NCBI GenBank assembly: GCA_903918885.1
Contig: CAIXFY010000027.1
Location: forward strand, 1-64,000
Origin: an uncultured Verrucomicrobia subdivision 3 bacterium
GTDB taxonomy: Bacteria; Verrucomicrobiota; Verrucomicrobiia; Limisphaerales; UBA11358
Length of the DNA: 64,000 nucleotides
Direction: 5' to 3'
Part shown: piece after piece, positions 29,123 to 39,154 of the stretch
Layout: the number at the start of each line of letters is the position of its first letter
Position numbering within the stretch: the first letter of the stretch is position 1
Position numbers and translations under genes: made by a program
The notes under the pieces: generated by a model
Seen by the model: the letters and a program-made list of their open reading frames with translations, nothing else
Databases searched by the model: none
Told to the model about the DNA's origin: nothing

Positions 29123-31084
29123 TCACGCGCCGACGCTGGCGAGTTCTTCGCCGCTCTCCACGTTCACGATCTTGAACTGTTCGGCGTGCATGCCGGTGTC
29201 CGCGCGGAACGACAGCTTGCCGAAGTAGCGTTTTTCCATCTCGATGAGATGCTTTTCGTCTTCGGTGCGGAGCCGTTCCAGCACAGTCGGATGCACGACG
29301 ATGCGGAGTTGGAAGTCGTTTTCGTCGCGCGTGCGCTTCTTCAGGATTTCCTGGAGCTTGCGCTGGATTTCCACGCTCATGGTGATGGTGGATTTCACCT
29401 TGCCGCGGCCCTTGCAATACGGACAGTCGTCATAAACCGCCGAACGCACGGATTCGCTGTGGCGCTGGCGCGTCATCTCCATCAGGCCGAGCTGCGAAAT
29501 CGGCAGGATGTGCGTCTTGGCCTTGTCGCGGCGCAAACCGTCGCGCATGCGGTTGTGGACCTGCTGGCGGTCGCGCCCGGATTTCATGTCAATGAAGTCG
29601 AGCACGATGAGACCGCCCATGTTGCGCAGGCGGAGCTGGCGGCAGATTTCCTCGGCGGCTTCGAGGTTCACTCGCAGGATTGAAGCTTCCTGATCCTTGC
29701 CGCCCTTGTGCCGGCCGGTGTTCACGTCAATCGCCACGAGCGCCTCGGTTTCGTCAATGACGATGGCGCCGCCGCTCTTGAGATTCACCTGACGGGAGAA
29801 GGCGTTTTCCAACTGCTTGCTCACTTGGAACCGGTCGAAGATCGGTTGCGCTTCGATGTAAGGCATGATTTTTTTGGCGGAACGCTGCGAGATTTTTGAA
29901 ATCATCGTGCGCATCCGCTCACACGCCTTGGGATTGTCCACGACAATGCGCTCGACATCCTCGGTGAGGAAGTCGCGCACGGTGCGTTCGATCAAGTCCG
30001 GCTCCTGAAACACGCAGGTCGCCATCGGCTGCTTCTTGATTTTTTCGGAAATGGCGTTCCATTCCTCAACTAGCAGCGCAAGGTCGCGCACGAAGTAACG
30101 CAACTGCTGGCCTTCGCCGGCGGTGCGCATGATGACGCCCATGCCTTCGGGAATGTTCAGCTCGCGCAGGATTTTCTTTAGGCGCTTGCGCTCCTCCTGA
30201 TTTTCAATCTTGCGGGAAATGCCGCTCTGATCCGAATTCGGCAACAGCACGAGGAAACGGCCGGGCAACACGAGATTCGTAGTGACGCGCGGGCCTTTCG
30301 TGCCAATGGGGCCTTTCGTGACCTGCACGATGATGTCGCTGCCGGGCGAATACAAACGCGGAATGTCCCGCTGCGTAATTTTCGGGCGCTGCGGCCGGCG
30401 CCCCTGATTTTCGCGCTCAACGATTTCGACGCCGGAATCAAACTGGTTCGGCACGATGTCCCAGTAATGCAGGAACGCGTTTTTCTCGAAGCCAATGTCC
30501 ACGAACGCGGCTTTCAGTCCGTCTTCGAGGTTGCGCACCTTGCCCTTGAAGATGCTGCCGACGAGGCGTTCCTCGGTCGTGCGCTCGATGTTGAATTCCT
30601 CCAACTTGCCGTCCTCCAAAACCGCGACGCGCGTTTCGAGCGTCTCGGCGTTGATGATGACTTCCTTGTGGATTTTCTTTTCCGGGCGGATGAGCTTCTG
30701 GACTTTTTTGACGATGTTGGACGCGGCGTCCTTGATCGTTTCAATCAATCCCTTCGGCGGCTCCTGGATTTTCACCGGCTCGAACTTTTCCCCGGCGGCT
30801 TCGGTCGCCGGCGCGGGTTCGTGCTTGTGCTCGTGCGGATGCGCGTGCTCCGCGGGCGCGGCGGGCGCGCCCTCCGGCGGCAAACCGGCGGCGATGTTTT
30901 CGGCGCGCTCGATTTCGGTTTGGTGGCGCTTTTCAAACAGGCGTTCCTGACCGCCCTGTTCGGTGACGACGTCGGCGCGGGCCTCGACGGCCTCGCGGTC
31001 GGTTTTTTGGTGCGCGGGATTCAGCCCGCCTTTGGGCTTGAAACGCATGCCGCGGCGGCGCCGGGAGAAGTTATTGCTACTCAT
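29123..31084 (-). CDS. rng: Rne/Rng family ribonuclease with a ~150-aa low-complexity N-terminal extension
   Basis: GLKAAFVDIGFEKNAFLHYWDI; IVIDETEALVAIDVNTGRHKG; GGLIVLDFIDMKSGRDRQQV; CPYCKGRG. Confidence 0.93.
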   Translation of the reverse strand: MSSNNFSRRRRGMRFKPKGGLNPAHQKTDREAVEARADVVTEQGGQERLFEKRHQTEIERAENIAAGLPPEGAPAAPAEHAHPHEHKHEPAPATEAAGEKFEPVKIQEPPKGLIETIKDAASNIVKKVQKLIRPEKKIHKEVIINAETLETRVAVLEDGKLEEFNIERTTEERLVGSIFKGKVRNLEDGLKAAFVDIGFEKNAFLHYWDIVPNQFDSGVEIVERENQGRRPQRPKITQRDIPRLYSPGSDIIVQVTKGPIGTKGPRVTTNLVLPGRFLVLLPNSDQSGISRKIENQEERKRLKKILRELNIPEGMGVIMRTAGEGQQLRYFVRDLALLVEEWNAISEKIKKQPMATCVFQEPDLIERTVRDFLTEDVERIVVDNPKACERMRTMISKISQRSAKKIMPYIEAQPIFDRFQVSKQLENAFSRQVNLKSGGAIVIDETEALVAIDVNTGRHKGGKDQEASILRVNLEAAEEICRQLRLRNMGGLIVLDFIDMKSGRDRQQVHNRMRDGLRRDKAKTHILPISQLGLMEMTRQRHSESVRSAVYDDCPYCKGRGKVKSTITMSVEIQRKLQEILKKRTRDENDFQLRIVVHPTVLERLRTEDEKHLIEMEKRYFGKLSFRADTGMHAEQFKIVNVESGEELASVGA

Positions 31085-31086
31085 AG

Positions 31087-32295
31087 TTAGTATCCTCTTC
31101 GATGGATGTGGATGTTTTGCATCAAGCCCACGGCGATCAACGAGCACAGCACTGAGGATCCGCCATACGATAGCAGCGGCAGTGGCACACCCGTCACAGG
31201 CATGATGCGAATGTTCATTCCGATGTTGATGAAAACGTGGCTGAAAATGAGCGTTACTACGCCCACCGCCACGAGCTTGCCCAGGCGGTCGCGCGCCGAG
31301 CCGGCGATTCTCAATCCGGTGAAGAGAACCACCGCATAAAGCGTGATGACGATCACGCTGCCAACGAATCCCTCCTCCTCGGCGATCACCGAGAAAATGA
31401 AGTCGTTGTGTGCCACCGCGCGCGGTAGATAGCCCAGAGCATTCTGGGTTCCCTGCCGCCAACCTTTTCCGACGAGCCCACCGGAGCCCACGGAAATCAA
31501 CGCCTGCCGCACATTATATGCGTCATCCAACTGCCGTTGGCGCAGGCGTTGTAACTCCGCCGGCGTGGCGCCCGGCGAAGCTAAATCTGTGTAATTACGA
31601 CCGAAATAAATCAGCAGGCGATTGCGTTGGTATTGTTCCATCGGAATCTGCCATTTGGCGGGCGCGAATAAAATGTCCGCGACAAACAGCACCGCCAGTA
31701 GCCCGACGATGCCGCCCAGCTTCAGCAGATAACTGCGCGGCACGCCCGCCACCAGCATCATCACCAAACCCGTCGGCAACAACACCAGCGCCGAACCCAA
31801 ATCCGGCTCCTTCAAAATCAGCAGGAACGGCAGCATCATCAAACCCATGCCTTGCCAGAAAACTTCCGAGCGTTTCAATTCATCCACCGGCCGGCTCAGA
31901 AAATTTGCGCCGGCGAGAATGAACGCCAGCTTCGCAAATTCGCTCGGCTGAAATTGGAAAAAGCCCAGATCAATCCATCGCCGCGCGCCGAAACGCATCG
32001 AGCCAATGTGCGGAATCAGCACCGCGACGAGGCAGAGGATCATCGCCCAATAGCCGACGAACGACCACCGCGCCAGCGTGTGATAATCCACCACGCACAA
32101 CGCCACCGCCACCCCGATACCCAGCGCATACCAGAAAATCTGCCGCACCCAAGCCTGTTGATACCACGACAGCAGACCCGCCGTGTCGTTCGCCATCGTG
32201 GCGCTGTAAACGAACGCCGTGCCCAGAAACATCAGTCCCGCCAGCGCCACGAACTGGAGCTTGTCGAACTTCTCTCTGGGAACTTGGTGAAACAT
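31087..32295 (-). CDS. rodA: Rod shape-determining protein RodA (SEDS)
   Basis: QPSEFAKLAFI; KEPDLGSALVLLPTGLVMM; FINIGMNIRIMPVTGVPLPLLSYGGSS. Confidence 0.95.
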   Translation of the reverse strand: MFHQVPREKFDKLQFVALAGLMFLGTAFVYSATMANDTAGLLSWYQQAWVRQIFWYALGIGVAVALCVVDYHTLARWSFVGYWAMILCLVAVLIPHIGSMRFGARRWIDLGFFQFQPSEFAKLAFILAGANFLSRPVDELKRSEVFWQGMGLMMLPFLLILKEPDLGSALVLLPTGLVMMLVAGVPRSYLLKLGGIVGLLAVLFVADILFAPAKWQIPMEQYQRNRLLIYFGRNYTDLASPGATPAELQRLRQRQLDDAYNVRQALISVGSGGLVGKGWRQGTQNALGYLPRAVAHNDFIFSVIAEEEGFVGSVIVITLYAVVLFTGLRIAGSARDRLGKLVAVGVVTLIFSHVFINIGMNIRIMPVTGVPLPLLSYGGSSVLCSLIAVGLMQNIHIHRRGY

Positions 32296-32301
32296 TTTAA
32301 T

Positions 32302-34335
32302 TCATCGCGCCGCCAGAAATTTTCCGGCTGCAGTTTTTTCTTTTTCCAAAATCGTTTCGTAAACATCGTGCGCGATTGGCGCGCAGGTGCCGCCGCCGGA
32401 GGTGCCGCTCTCCACCATCACCACCACGGCGTAGCGCGGTTTTTCATACGGCGCGAACGACGCGAACCACGTCGTGTGATCCACCACACGGTTGCGTTCG
32501 TCGGTCACCTGTGCCGTGCCGGTTTTGCCGCAAATCCGCAGCCCCGGCACGCGCGCCGCCTGTCCCGTGCCCTCGGTGTCCTCGGTCTCGGCCACCATCG
32601 CGTTGTGCAAAATCCGCAGGCTGCGTCCGCTCACGCCGATGTGGTCGCGCGCCAGCCCGGCGGGAAAATTTGTCACCGTCTCGTGCGACGACGGATCCTG
32701 CGGTTCAATCCGCGAAACCAAGCGCGGCCAGTAAACCGTGCCGCCGTTCGCAATCGCGGAATAAACGACGGCCATCTGTAACGGCGTGACGGAAACTTCA
32801 CCCTGACCGATGCAGACGTTCGCCGTGTCACCATCGCTCCAGCCTTCGTGGATGCGGTCGAGTGACGGCATGTTGCCGGCGGTTTCCTGTCGTGTCGGCA
32901 AACTGCATTTTTCGCCGAGCTGGAATTTTTCCACCAGCGTGGCGATGCGTTCCACGCCGGCTTCCAAGCCAACTTGGATGAAATACGAATTGCTGGAACG
33001 CTCGAGCGCGAGCTTGAAGTTGTATTCGCCGGGCGGCGCGGTGTCGTCAATTTTGCGCTTGCCCACATAAACACAACCGCGACCCGGCCGCGTCGGGTCA
33101 GCCTGCACTTCGTAAAATTTTTCCGGATTCAAGCCCGCTTCGAGCGCCGCGAGGCCGACGATGACCTTGAAGATGGAACCCGGCGCGTAATTTTCCTGCG
33201 TCGCGCGGTTAATCTGCGGGCGCAATTTCGGATCCGCCAGCCGCGCCGCGTTTTGCGGCGTGAAACCCTCGATGAAATCGTTCGGGTTGACCGTCGGCGA
33301 CGACGCCAGCGCCAGCACGTCGCCGTTGCGCACGTCCATTACCACCACCGCCGCGCGCGCGTCTGCGTGCTGGTGGTTCAACAGCGACGCTTCCGCCGCC
33401 TGCTGCAAATCAAGGTCAATCGTCAGCACGAGATTTTGTCCGGGTGCCGGCTGGCTCCACATGTTTTCCGACTGCCGGTAGCCGAGGTTGTTGACCAGCA
33501 CGGACTCCGCGCCGGCGCGCCCGCGCAACTGCGGATCGAAGCCCGCCTCCACGCCGACGACGCCGCGATAATCCGGCAGGCGATACGAAAAAAACGACTC
33601 TTCGCCTTCATAAGAACTGTCGTCGCGCGTCAGGTAGCCGAGCAGATGCGCCGCCGTGGACCCGAGCGGATAATGCCGCACGGATTGCAAATCCAAATCC
33701 GCGCCGAGGCCGTTGGTGACGTTTTCCTGAAAGCGCGCGAGCTGCGTCGCGTCGAGATTTTTCAGCACCGGAAACGGCAGTGCCAGCCGCGTGGCGTAAT
33801 GGCGTTTGAGCTGCGCGGCGTCGAGCGACAGCGGTTCGCCGATCTTTTGGCTGACTTGCGCCACGACCGCGTTGGCTACGCGTTCGCGCGCCAGTTCGCG
33901 CAACTGCGACAGGTATTCCGGCTTGAACGCGAATTGTTTTCGTTCGGCTTTGGTCAGCGAGCGGTCGAGTCTTTTCTCGGCGGCGGCGATGTTTTTTTTC
34001 TGCGCGTCGCGGGCGGATTTCAGAAGTTGGCCGTAGGAGGCGTCGAATTGCTGATGCAAATCGTCGAGGTAAAGGCTCAAGTTGTAGCGCGGTCGGTTCT
34101 CGGCGAGCAAGCGGCCTTCGCGATCCAAAATTTTTCCGCGCACCGCCGGCAGCCGGATGGTGCGATACGCCTGCGTCGTGAGATGTTCCTGGTATTCGCG
34201 CGACGAAACGATCTGCACCCACCAGAGGCCGGCGAGCAAAATGCAAAGCCCGACCGCCAGCCCCACCGCCACGAGGCGAAGCTGCGGTTCGTTCTTTTTC
34301 AGTTCGTCAAAAACCAGCATTTTATTTTTTGCCAC
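32302..34335 (-). CDS. mrdA: Penicillin-binding protein 2
   Basis: RGKILDREGRLLAENRPRYNL; YAPGSIFKVIVGLAAL (SxxK); SNSYF; KTGTAQ. Confidence 0.95.
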   Translation of the reverse strand: MAKNKMLVFDELKKNEPQLRLVAVGLAVGLCILLAGLWWVQIVSSREYQEHLTTQAYRTIRLPAVRGKILDREGRLLAENRPRYNLSLYLDDLHQQFDASYGQLLKSARDAQKKNIAAAEKRLDRSLTKAERKQFAFKPEYLSQLRELARERVANAVVAQVSQKIGEPLSLDAAQLKRHYATRLALPFPVLKNLDATQLARFQENVTNGLGADLDLQSVRHYPLGSTAAHLLGYLTRDDSSYEGEESFFSYRLPDYRGVVGVEAGFDPQLRGRAGAESVLVNNLGYRQSENMWSQPAPGQNLVLTIDLDLQQAAEASLLNHQHADARAAVVVMDVRNGDVLALASSPTVNPNDFIEGFTPQNAARLADPKLRPQINRATQENYAPGSIFKVIVGLAALEAGLNPEKFYEVQADPTRPGRGCVYVGKRKIDDTAPPGEYNFKLALERSSNSYFIQVGLEAGVERIATLVEKFQLGEKCSLPTRQETAGNMPSLDRIHEGWSDGDTANVCIGQGEVSVTPLQMAVVYSAIANGGTVYWPRLVSRIEPQDPSSHETVTNFPAGLARDHIGVSGRSLRILHNAMVAETEDTEGTGQAARVPGLRICGKTGTAQVTDERNRVVDHTTWFASFAPYEKPRYAVVVMVESGTSGGGTCAPIAHDVYETILEKEKTAAGKFLAAR

Positions 34336-34393
34336 CGAGGCACAGAGGACACAGAGAAGAATTTTTCCTCTGTGCGCTCTGTGTCTCTGTGGC
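34331..34393. repeat. REP-like palindrome, CACAGAG family copy 5
   Basis: GCCACCGAGGCACAGAGGACACAGAG...CTCTGTGCGCTCTGTGTCTCTGTGGC between mreD and mrdA. Confidence 0.85.
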
Positions 34394-34398
34394 GAATT

Positions 34399-34956
34399 TT
34401 ATTTCAAAACCCTGCCGTGCCGGATCTCGCGGTCGGCGCGAAAACTCACTTCGGTTCGCAATTTGTAGCCGAGCGCGCCGTTGCACGCATCCATCAGCGC
34501 AAAAATAAACGGCGTGGCCACCGCGCCGCCGGCGGTCATCACGAGCCATTGCCAGAGCGTGCCCCAACCCAGCAGCGGTTGCGTGCTGCCGCTCAACAGC
34601 ATCAGCAGCGTGAGCGCCGGCACCAGCGCACTGGCGGCCGCGCCGAGGACGAATTGCGCGAACGGTAGGTCGCGCAGAATCAGATCACGGCGCAGATAAA
34701 TCGGAAAGCCGACGAGCATCAGCGGCAAAATCGAGATGCCGAGCGGATTGGCGGAAAAAGTATCGAGCCAGAGGCCGCCGAAAATGGCGAGCGCGGCAAT
34801 CGTCGGCAGACCGGCATTCAGCGCGGCGAACACCATGATGGCCGGCAGCAAATCAATCTGCGCACCGAGCCACACGCGCGGCGCGGACAAAACCGTTTCG
34901 CCGAACACGGCGAGAAACGCCGCCGACAAAATCAGGATGGTTTGAAACGGATTCAT
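34399..34956 (-). CDS. mreD: Rod shape-determining protein MreD
   Basis: Polytopic membrane ORF between mreC and mrdA. Confidence 0.8.
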   Translation of the reverse strand: MNPFQTILILSAAFLAVFGETVLSAPRVWLGAQIDLLPAIMVFAALNAGLPTIAALAIFGGLWLDTFSANPLGISILPLMLVGFPIYLRRDLILRDLPFAQFVLGAAASALVPALTLLMLLSGSTQPLLGWGTLWQWLVMTAGGAVATPFIFALMDACNGALGYKLRTEVSFRADREIRHGRVLK

Positions 34957-35756
34957 TTGAACAGCACCCAGACTTGTTCGAGCGAGCCGAGGTTGGCGTT
35001 TAATTTCACCTGAGCCTCGGTATAAAGCCCGTATTCCACCGAATTGGCATAAACGATTTGCCCGATGGGAATGCCTTTGGGAAAGACGCCGCCGAGTCCG
35101 CTGGTCACGACGCTTTGGCCGGGTTTGAGATTCGCGCTGCTGGCGAGGTAGGTCAGTTGCACAAGCGAGGTGTCAAGAGGGCCGCTGGCGAGAACGACGC
35201 CCATGTCGCGCGCGGCATTTTCCACCGTGGCGGACACGCGGCAGTTCGGGTCGCCGATGAGAACAATTTGCGAGCGCGTGAGGCTGACGGAACTGACGCG
35301 GCCAACTAGGCCGGCGGCGGTGATGACGGGCAGGTTTTCGCGGAGACCGTCGCGGCTGCCCAAATCAATCTGCACCGTGCGCCACCAGTTCGCCGGGTCG
35401 CGCATGACGACATTGGCGAGCTTGAGTTTCCACGGCGATTGCCGTTGCCAATTGAACAGCGCGCGGAGTTGGTCGTTCTCTCGCGCGATGGCGGCGGACT
35501 GGACGGCTTGCGAGCGGAGCTGCTGGTTTTCGCGGCGGAGATTGTCCACCTGCTTGAGGAGTTCGTGGCGGGTGAGGGCGGAGTCAGCGAGGTCAACGGG
35601 CAGTTGCTGGCCGGCGCTGGCGAGGCCGAACAGCGGCAGAAACCAGCTGCCGACGGCGAGCTTTATGCGGTCGGTGGTGCGCGTGGGCAGGCTCAACAAG
35701 AGCACCACCACGATGACCACCGCGCCGAGCGCGAGATAATTTTTTTGTTTAAGCAT
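34953..35756 (-). CDS. mreC: Rod shape-determining protein MreC
   Basis: VMRDPANWWRTVQIDLGSRDGLRENLPVITAAGLVGRVSSV; coiled-coil; TM. Confidence 0.93.
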   Translation of the reverse strand: MLKQKNYLALGAVVIVVVLLLSLPTRTTDRIKLAVGSWFLPLFGLASAGQQLPVDLADSALTRHELLKQVDNLRRENQQLRSQAVQSAAIARENDQLRALFNWQRQSPWKLKLANVVMRDPANWWRTVQIDLGSRDGLRENLPVITAAGLVGRVSSVSLTRSQIVLIGDPNCRVSATVENAARDMGVVLASGPLDTSLVQLTYLASSANLKPGQSVVTSGLGGVFPKGIPIGQIVYANSVEYGLYTEAQVKLNANLGSLEQVWVLFK

Positions 35757-35801
35757 CCGCTAAACGGCCTTTGCCGTTGTGCGGTGAACTCCCGGGAAGA
35801 A

Positions 35802-36830
35802 TCAGTATTTGGCGTTGGTCGCGACGCGTTTCAGGAATTCGATTTCCTGTAACACCCGGCCAGTGCCTTCAGCGACGGCGCTCATCGGGTCGTCAGCGAG
35901 ATGCACGGGCAGGCCAGTTTCGCCGGCCACGAGCCGGTCAATGCCGCGGATCAACGAACCGCCGCCAGCCATCACGAGCCCGCGATCGACAAGATCGGAG
36001 GCGAGTTCCGGGGGGCAGCGTTCGAGGGTGATGCGGATTGATTCGAGAATGCTCGAAAGCGGTTCCTGCAAGGCTTCGCGGACTTCCTCGGAACGGATGG
36101 TCAATGTCTTCGGCAGGCCGGACCCGAGGTCGCGGCCTTTGACATCCATCGTCAATTCTTGTTCCAGCGGAAATGCGGAGCCGATGCGTATCTTGATTTC
36201 TTCAGCGGTGCGTTCACCTATCATCATGTTGTAGGCACGCTTCATGTGGGCGATGATTGTGGCATCCAGTTCGTCCCCGCCGACCCGCAGGCTGCGGCTG
36301 AAAACGATGCCGGCGAGCGAGATGATTGCGATCTCGCAAGTCCCGCCGCCGATGTCCACGATCATATTACCCGCCGGCTCATGCACCGGCAGACCGACAC
36401 CAATGGCCGAAGCCATCGGCTGCTCGATCAAATAAACCTCGCGCGCTCCCGCGTGCGTGGCGGAATCTTTGACTGCCCGTTTCTCCACCTCGGTGATACC
36501 CGAAGGAACTGCCACCACGACGCGTGGGGCAATTAATTTTCTGTGGTGAACTTTCTGGATGAAGTGGCGCAGCATCGCCTCGGTGATCTCGAAGTCGGCG
36601 ATCACGCCGTCTTTCATCGGGCGAATCGCCACGATGTTGCCGGGCGTTCTGCCCAACATCCGTTTTGCTTCATCACCGACCGCCAACACATTAGTTGTGC
36701 CGGCTTGAATGGCCACCACCGAAGGTTCGCGCAGGACGATTCCACGATCCCGCACATAGACCAGGGAATTTGCCGTCCCTAAATCTATGCCAATGTCATT
36801 GGAAAACAGGCTTTTGAATTGCTCTAGCAT
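35802..36830 (-). CDS. mreB: Rod shape-determining protein MreB
   Basis: IGIDLGTANSLVYVRDRGIVLREPSVVA; MIVDIGGGTCEIAIISL. Confidence 0.97.
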   Translation of the reverse strand: MLEQFKSLFSNDIGIDLGTANSLVYVRDRGIVLREPSVVAIQAGTTNVLAVGDEAKRMLGRTPGNIVAIRPMKDGVIADFEITEAMLRHFIQKVHHRKLIAPRVVVAVPSGITEVEKRAVKDSATHAGAREVYLIEQPMASAIGVGLPVHEPAGNMIVDIGGGTCEIAIISLAGIVFSRSLRVGGDELDATIIAHMKRAYNMMIGERTAEEIKIRIGSAFPLEQELTMDVKGRDLGSGLPKTLTIRSEEVREALQEPLSSILESIRITLERCPPELASDLVDRGLVMAGGGSLIRGIDRLVAGETGLPVHLADDPMSAVAEGTGRVLQEIEFLKRVATNAKY

Positions 36831-36932
36831 GAATGTGCCTAATCGCGAACAGTTAAAACCGCACCCAGCCAAAGGTCAAGCCGCGAATGTGAATAACTCT
36901 GAAACCCCGCGCTAAACCTTTGTTCCCGCGTT

Positions 36933-39002
36933 TCAGGTGAACACAATCTTCGTCGTCGCTTCCTTTTCGTCCCAACCACGCGTCGGTTCCGCCGTGACGG
37001 ATGAGATATCCTTGATAGAAATCTGGCGACCCAGCGTGCGTGGATTTTTCACTTCCACCTGCGACGGGTCACACGTCTGCTGCGAAACTTTCTGGTGCGG
37101 CGCGGGCTTGTAACGGACATAAAGCAACTTCGGCGTCTCCGGCGCAAAATACAAGATGCGCGATTTTTCCGGGATGCACGAATAGGCCTTGTTCATAATT
37201 GTGCCGCCGAAAGTGAAGCGTTTGAGGTAGCTCGCCTCGCGGTCGGTGTAGGCGCAGGTAAAAACTTTCTCGCGGTCCGGCAAGCCGCAATAAAACAATT
37301 CCTGCCCGACGAATAATTTCTCCGGCAACTCGGTGACTTTGTAAGTGCCGTCGCGGAACACGAGCAGAATTTTGTCGAACTTCGTGCACTCCAGCCGAAA
37401 TTCTTCGCCGGAAACTTTGTAGCCGACGTAACCCGTCTCGCGGTCGTAAGCAACCTTGAACGACTTGAACGCGACCGCTTTCACATCCACTTCTTCGTGG
37501 CGCGCGGACTTGGTTGTGAGGCGCGGATATTGTTTGCCGTATTTTTCCAGCAACGCTTCGAGATGGCTGATGACGTATTTCGTCAGGCCTTTAAGATGCT
37601 TGCGCGTCTCTTCCAACTCCGCCTTCGTTTTCTCCATCTCCTCGCGATGCTTATTGATGTCGAACAGCGAAATCCGGCGAATGCGAACCTGCAGGAGTTT
37701 CTCCACGTCCGCGTCCACGATGTCGCGGATCAATTCCTTCTTGAACGGCTTGAAGCCATCATACACCGCCGCCATCACCGCCTCGTTCGTCTTGCACTTC
37801 TCAATCAATTTATAAATGCGCTCCTCGACGAAGATGCGTTCCAGCGTGCGATAATGGAGTTCGTCCAACAGGTTTTTCTCGCGCAGCTCCAGTTCGCGTT
37901 TGAGGATGCGGATGAGCTGGTCGGTGTTCTCGCGCAGGATTTCGGAAACGGTCAATTCCACGGGCCGGTTGTCTTTGATGACGACGATGCGGCTCGCGAT
38001 GGAGACTTCGCAATCGGTGAAGGCATACAGCGCATCAATCAACTTCTCCGCGTCCACACCCGCGTGGCAGCGGATTTCGATCTCCACATCTTCCGACGTG
38101 AAATCATTGATAGATTTGACCTTGAGCTTGCCCTTCTGCACCGCGTCTTCAATGGACGCGATGAGCGATTCCGTCGTGGTCGTCGGCGGAATTTCCTTGA
38201 TGACGACGGTAGATTCGTCCTTCACCTTGATCTTGGCGCGGACTTTGACCGAGCCTTTGCCATCCTGATAATCGCGAGCGTCCATCAGCCCGCCGGTCGG
38301 AAAATCGGGCAGACACTTGAACGGCTGCTTCTTAAGTATCGCGATCTGCGCTTCGAGCAGTTCGGGGAAATTATGCGGCAAGATGCGCGCGCTCAAGCCA
38401 ACCGCGATGCCTTCCGTGCCGAGCATGAGCGTGAGCGGCAATTTGCACGGCAGTGTCACTGGCTCTTTATTGCGGCCGTCGTAACTCGGAATGAAATCCG
38501 TGATGGAATCATTGAATACTTCCGTGCGCGCCAGTTCCGTCAAACGGCATTCGATGTAACGGGAGGCTGCCGCCGGATCGCCCGTGAAAATATTCCCGAA
38601 ATTTCCCTGCCCTTCGATGAGATAGCGCTTGTTCGCCAGCACCACGAGCGCGTCGCCGATGGAAGCGTCGCCGTGCGGATGGTATTGCATGGTATGGCCG
38701 ACGACGTTGGCCACCTTGATAAAACGTCCGTCGTCTTTTTCGTGCAGCGCCCACATGATGCGGCGTTGCACCGGCTTCAAGCCGTCGGCGAGATTCGGAA
38801 TCGCGCGGTCGCGGATGACGTAGCTGGCGTAATCCAAAAAGCCCCGATCCACGCGCGTGTGCAGCCCGACGCCGAGTTTTTTAGGATCAAACGGCTTGTG
38901 CGCAATGGCTTCAACCGCTTCGGCCACGATGTGCTGCTCGCCTTTGACTTCGACGGGTAATTCCGGCTGGCCGGACTCTTTCTTTTTCTTGTCTGCGCTC
39001 AT
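36933..39002 (-). CDS. Type IIA topoisomerase subunit A (ParC/GyrA-like, short C-terminal domain)
   Basis: YASYVIRDRAIPNLADGLKPVQRRI; HPHGDASIGDALVVLA; ASRYIECRLT. Confidence 0.92.
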   Translation of the reverse strand: MSADKKKKESGQPELPVEVKGEQHIVAEAVEAIAHKPFDPKKLGVGLHTRVDRGFLDYASYVIRDRAIPNLADGLKPVQRRIMWALHEKDDGRFIKVANVVGHTMQYHPHGDASIGDALVVLANKRYLIEGQGNFGNIFTGDPAAASRYIECRLTELARTEVFNDSITDFIPSYDGRNKEPVTLPCKLPLTLMLGTEGIAVGLSARILPHNFPELLEAQIAILKKQPFKCLPDFPTGGLMDARDYQDGKGSVKVRAKIKVKDESTVVIKEIPPTTTTESLIASIEDAVQKGKLKVKSINDFTSEDVEIEIRCHAGVDAEKLIDALYAFTDCEVSIASRIVVIKDNRPVELTVSEILRENTDQLIRILKRELELREKNLLDELHYRTLERIFVEERIYKLIEKCKTNEAVMAAVYDGFKPFKKELIRDIVDADVEKLLQVRIRRISLFDINKHREEMEKTKAELEETRKHLKGLTKYVISHLEALLEKYGKQYPRLTTKSARHEEVDVKAVAFKSFKVAYDRETGYVGYKVSGEEFRLECTKFDKILLVFRDGTYKVTELPEKLFVGQELFYCGLPDREKVFTCAYTDREASYLKRFTFGGTIMNKAYSCIPEKSRILYFAPETPKLLYVRYKPAPHQKVSQQTCDPSQVEVKNPRTLGRQISIKDISSVTAEPTRGWDEKEATTKIVFT

Positions 39003-39154
39003 GAGCGGCGCGCATTAAGCCAGAAGTAAACGGCGGCGGCAAGATTCCCGCGCAGGAAAATTTTATGCGGCGCACGGCGACCGCTTAACTTTCTCATCCA
39101 TCGTCTGGCCGACGCCGGTTATCTAATATTTCCAATTCACGTGCCGACCGGTGG

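Noticed and set aside
32974-34668. 564-aa plus ORF antisense to mrdA/mreD
   Set aside because: Arg-rich shadow; it also reads through the CACAGAG palindrome.
37497-38960. 487-aa plus ORF antisense to the parC-like gene
   Set aside because: Shadow ORF with no domain; the opposite strand has strong topoisomerase motifs.
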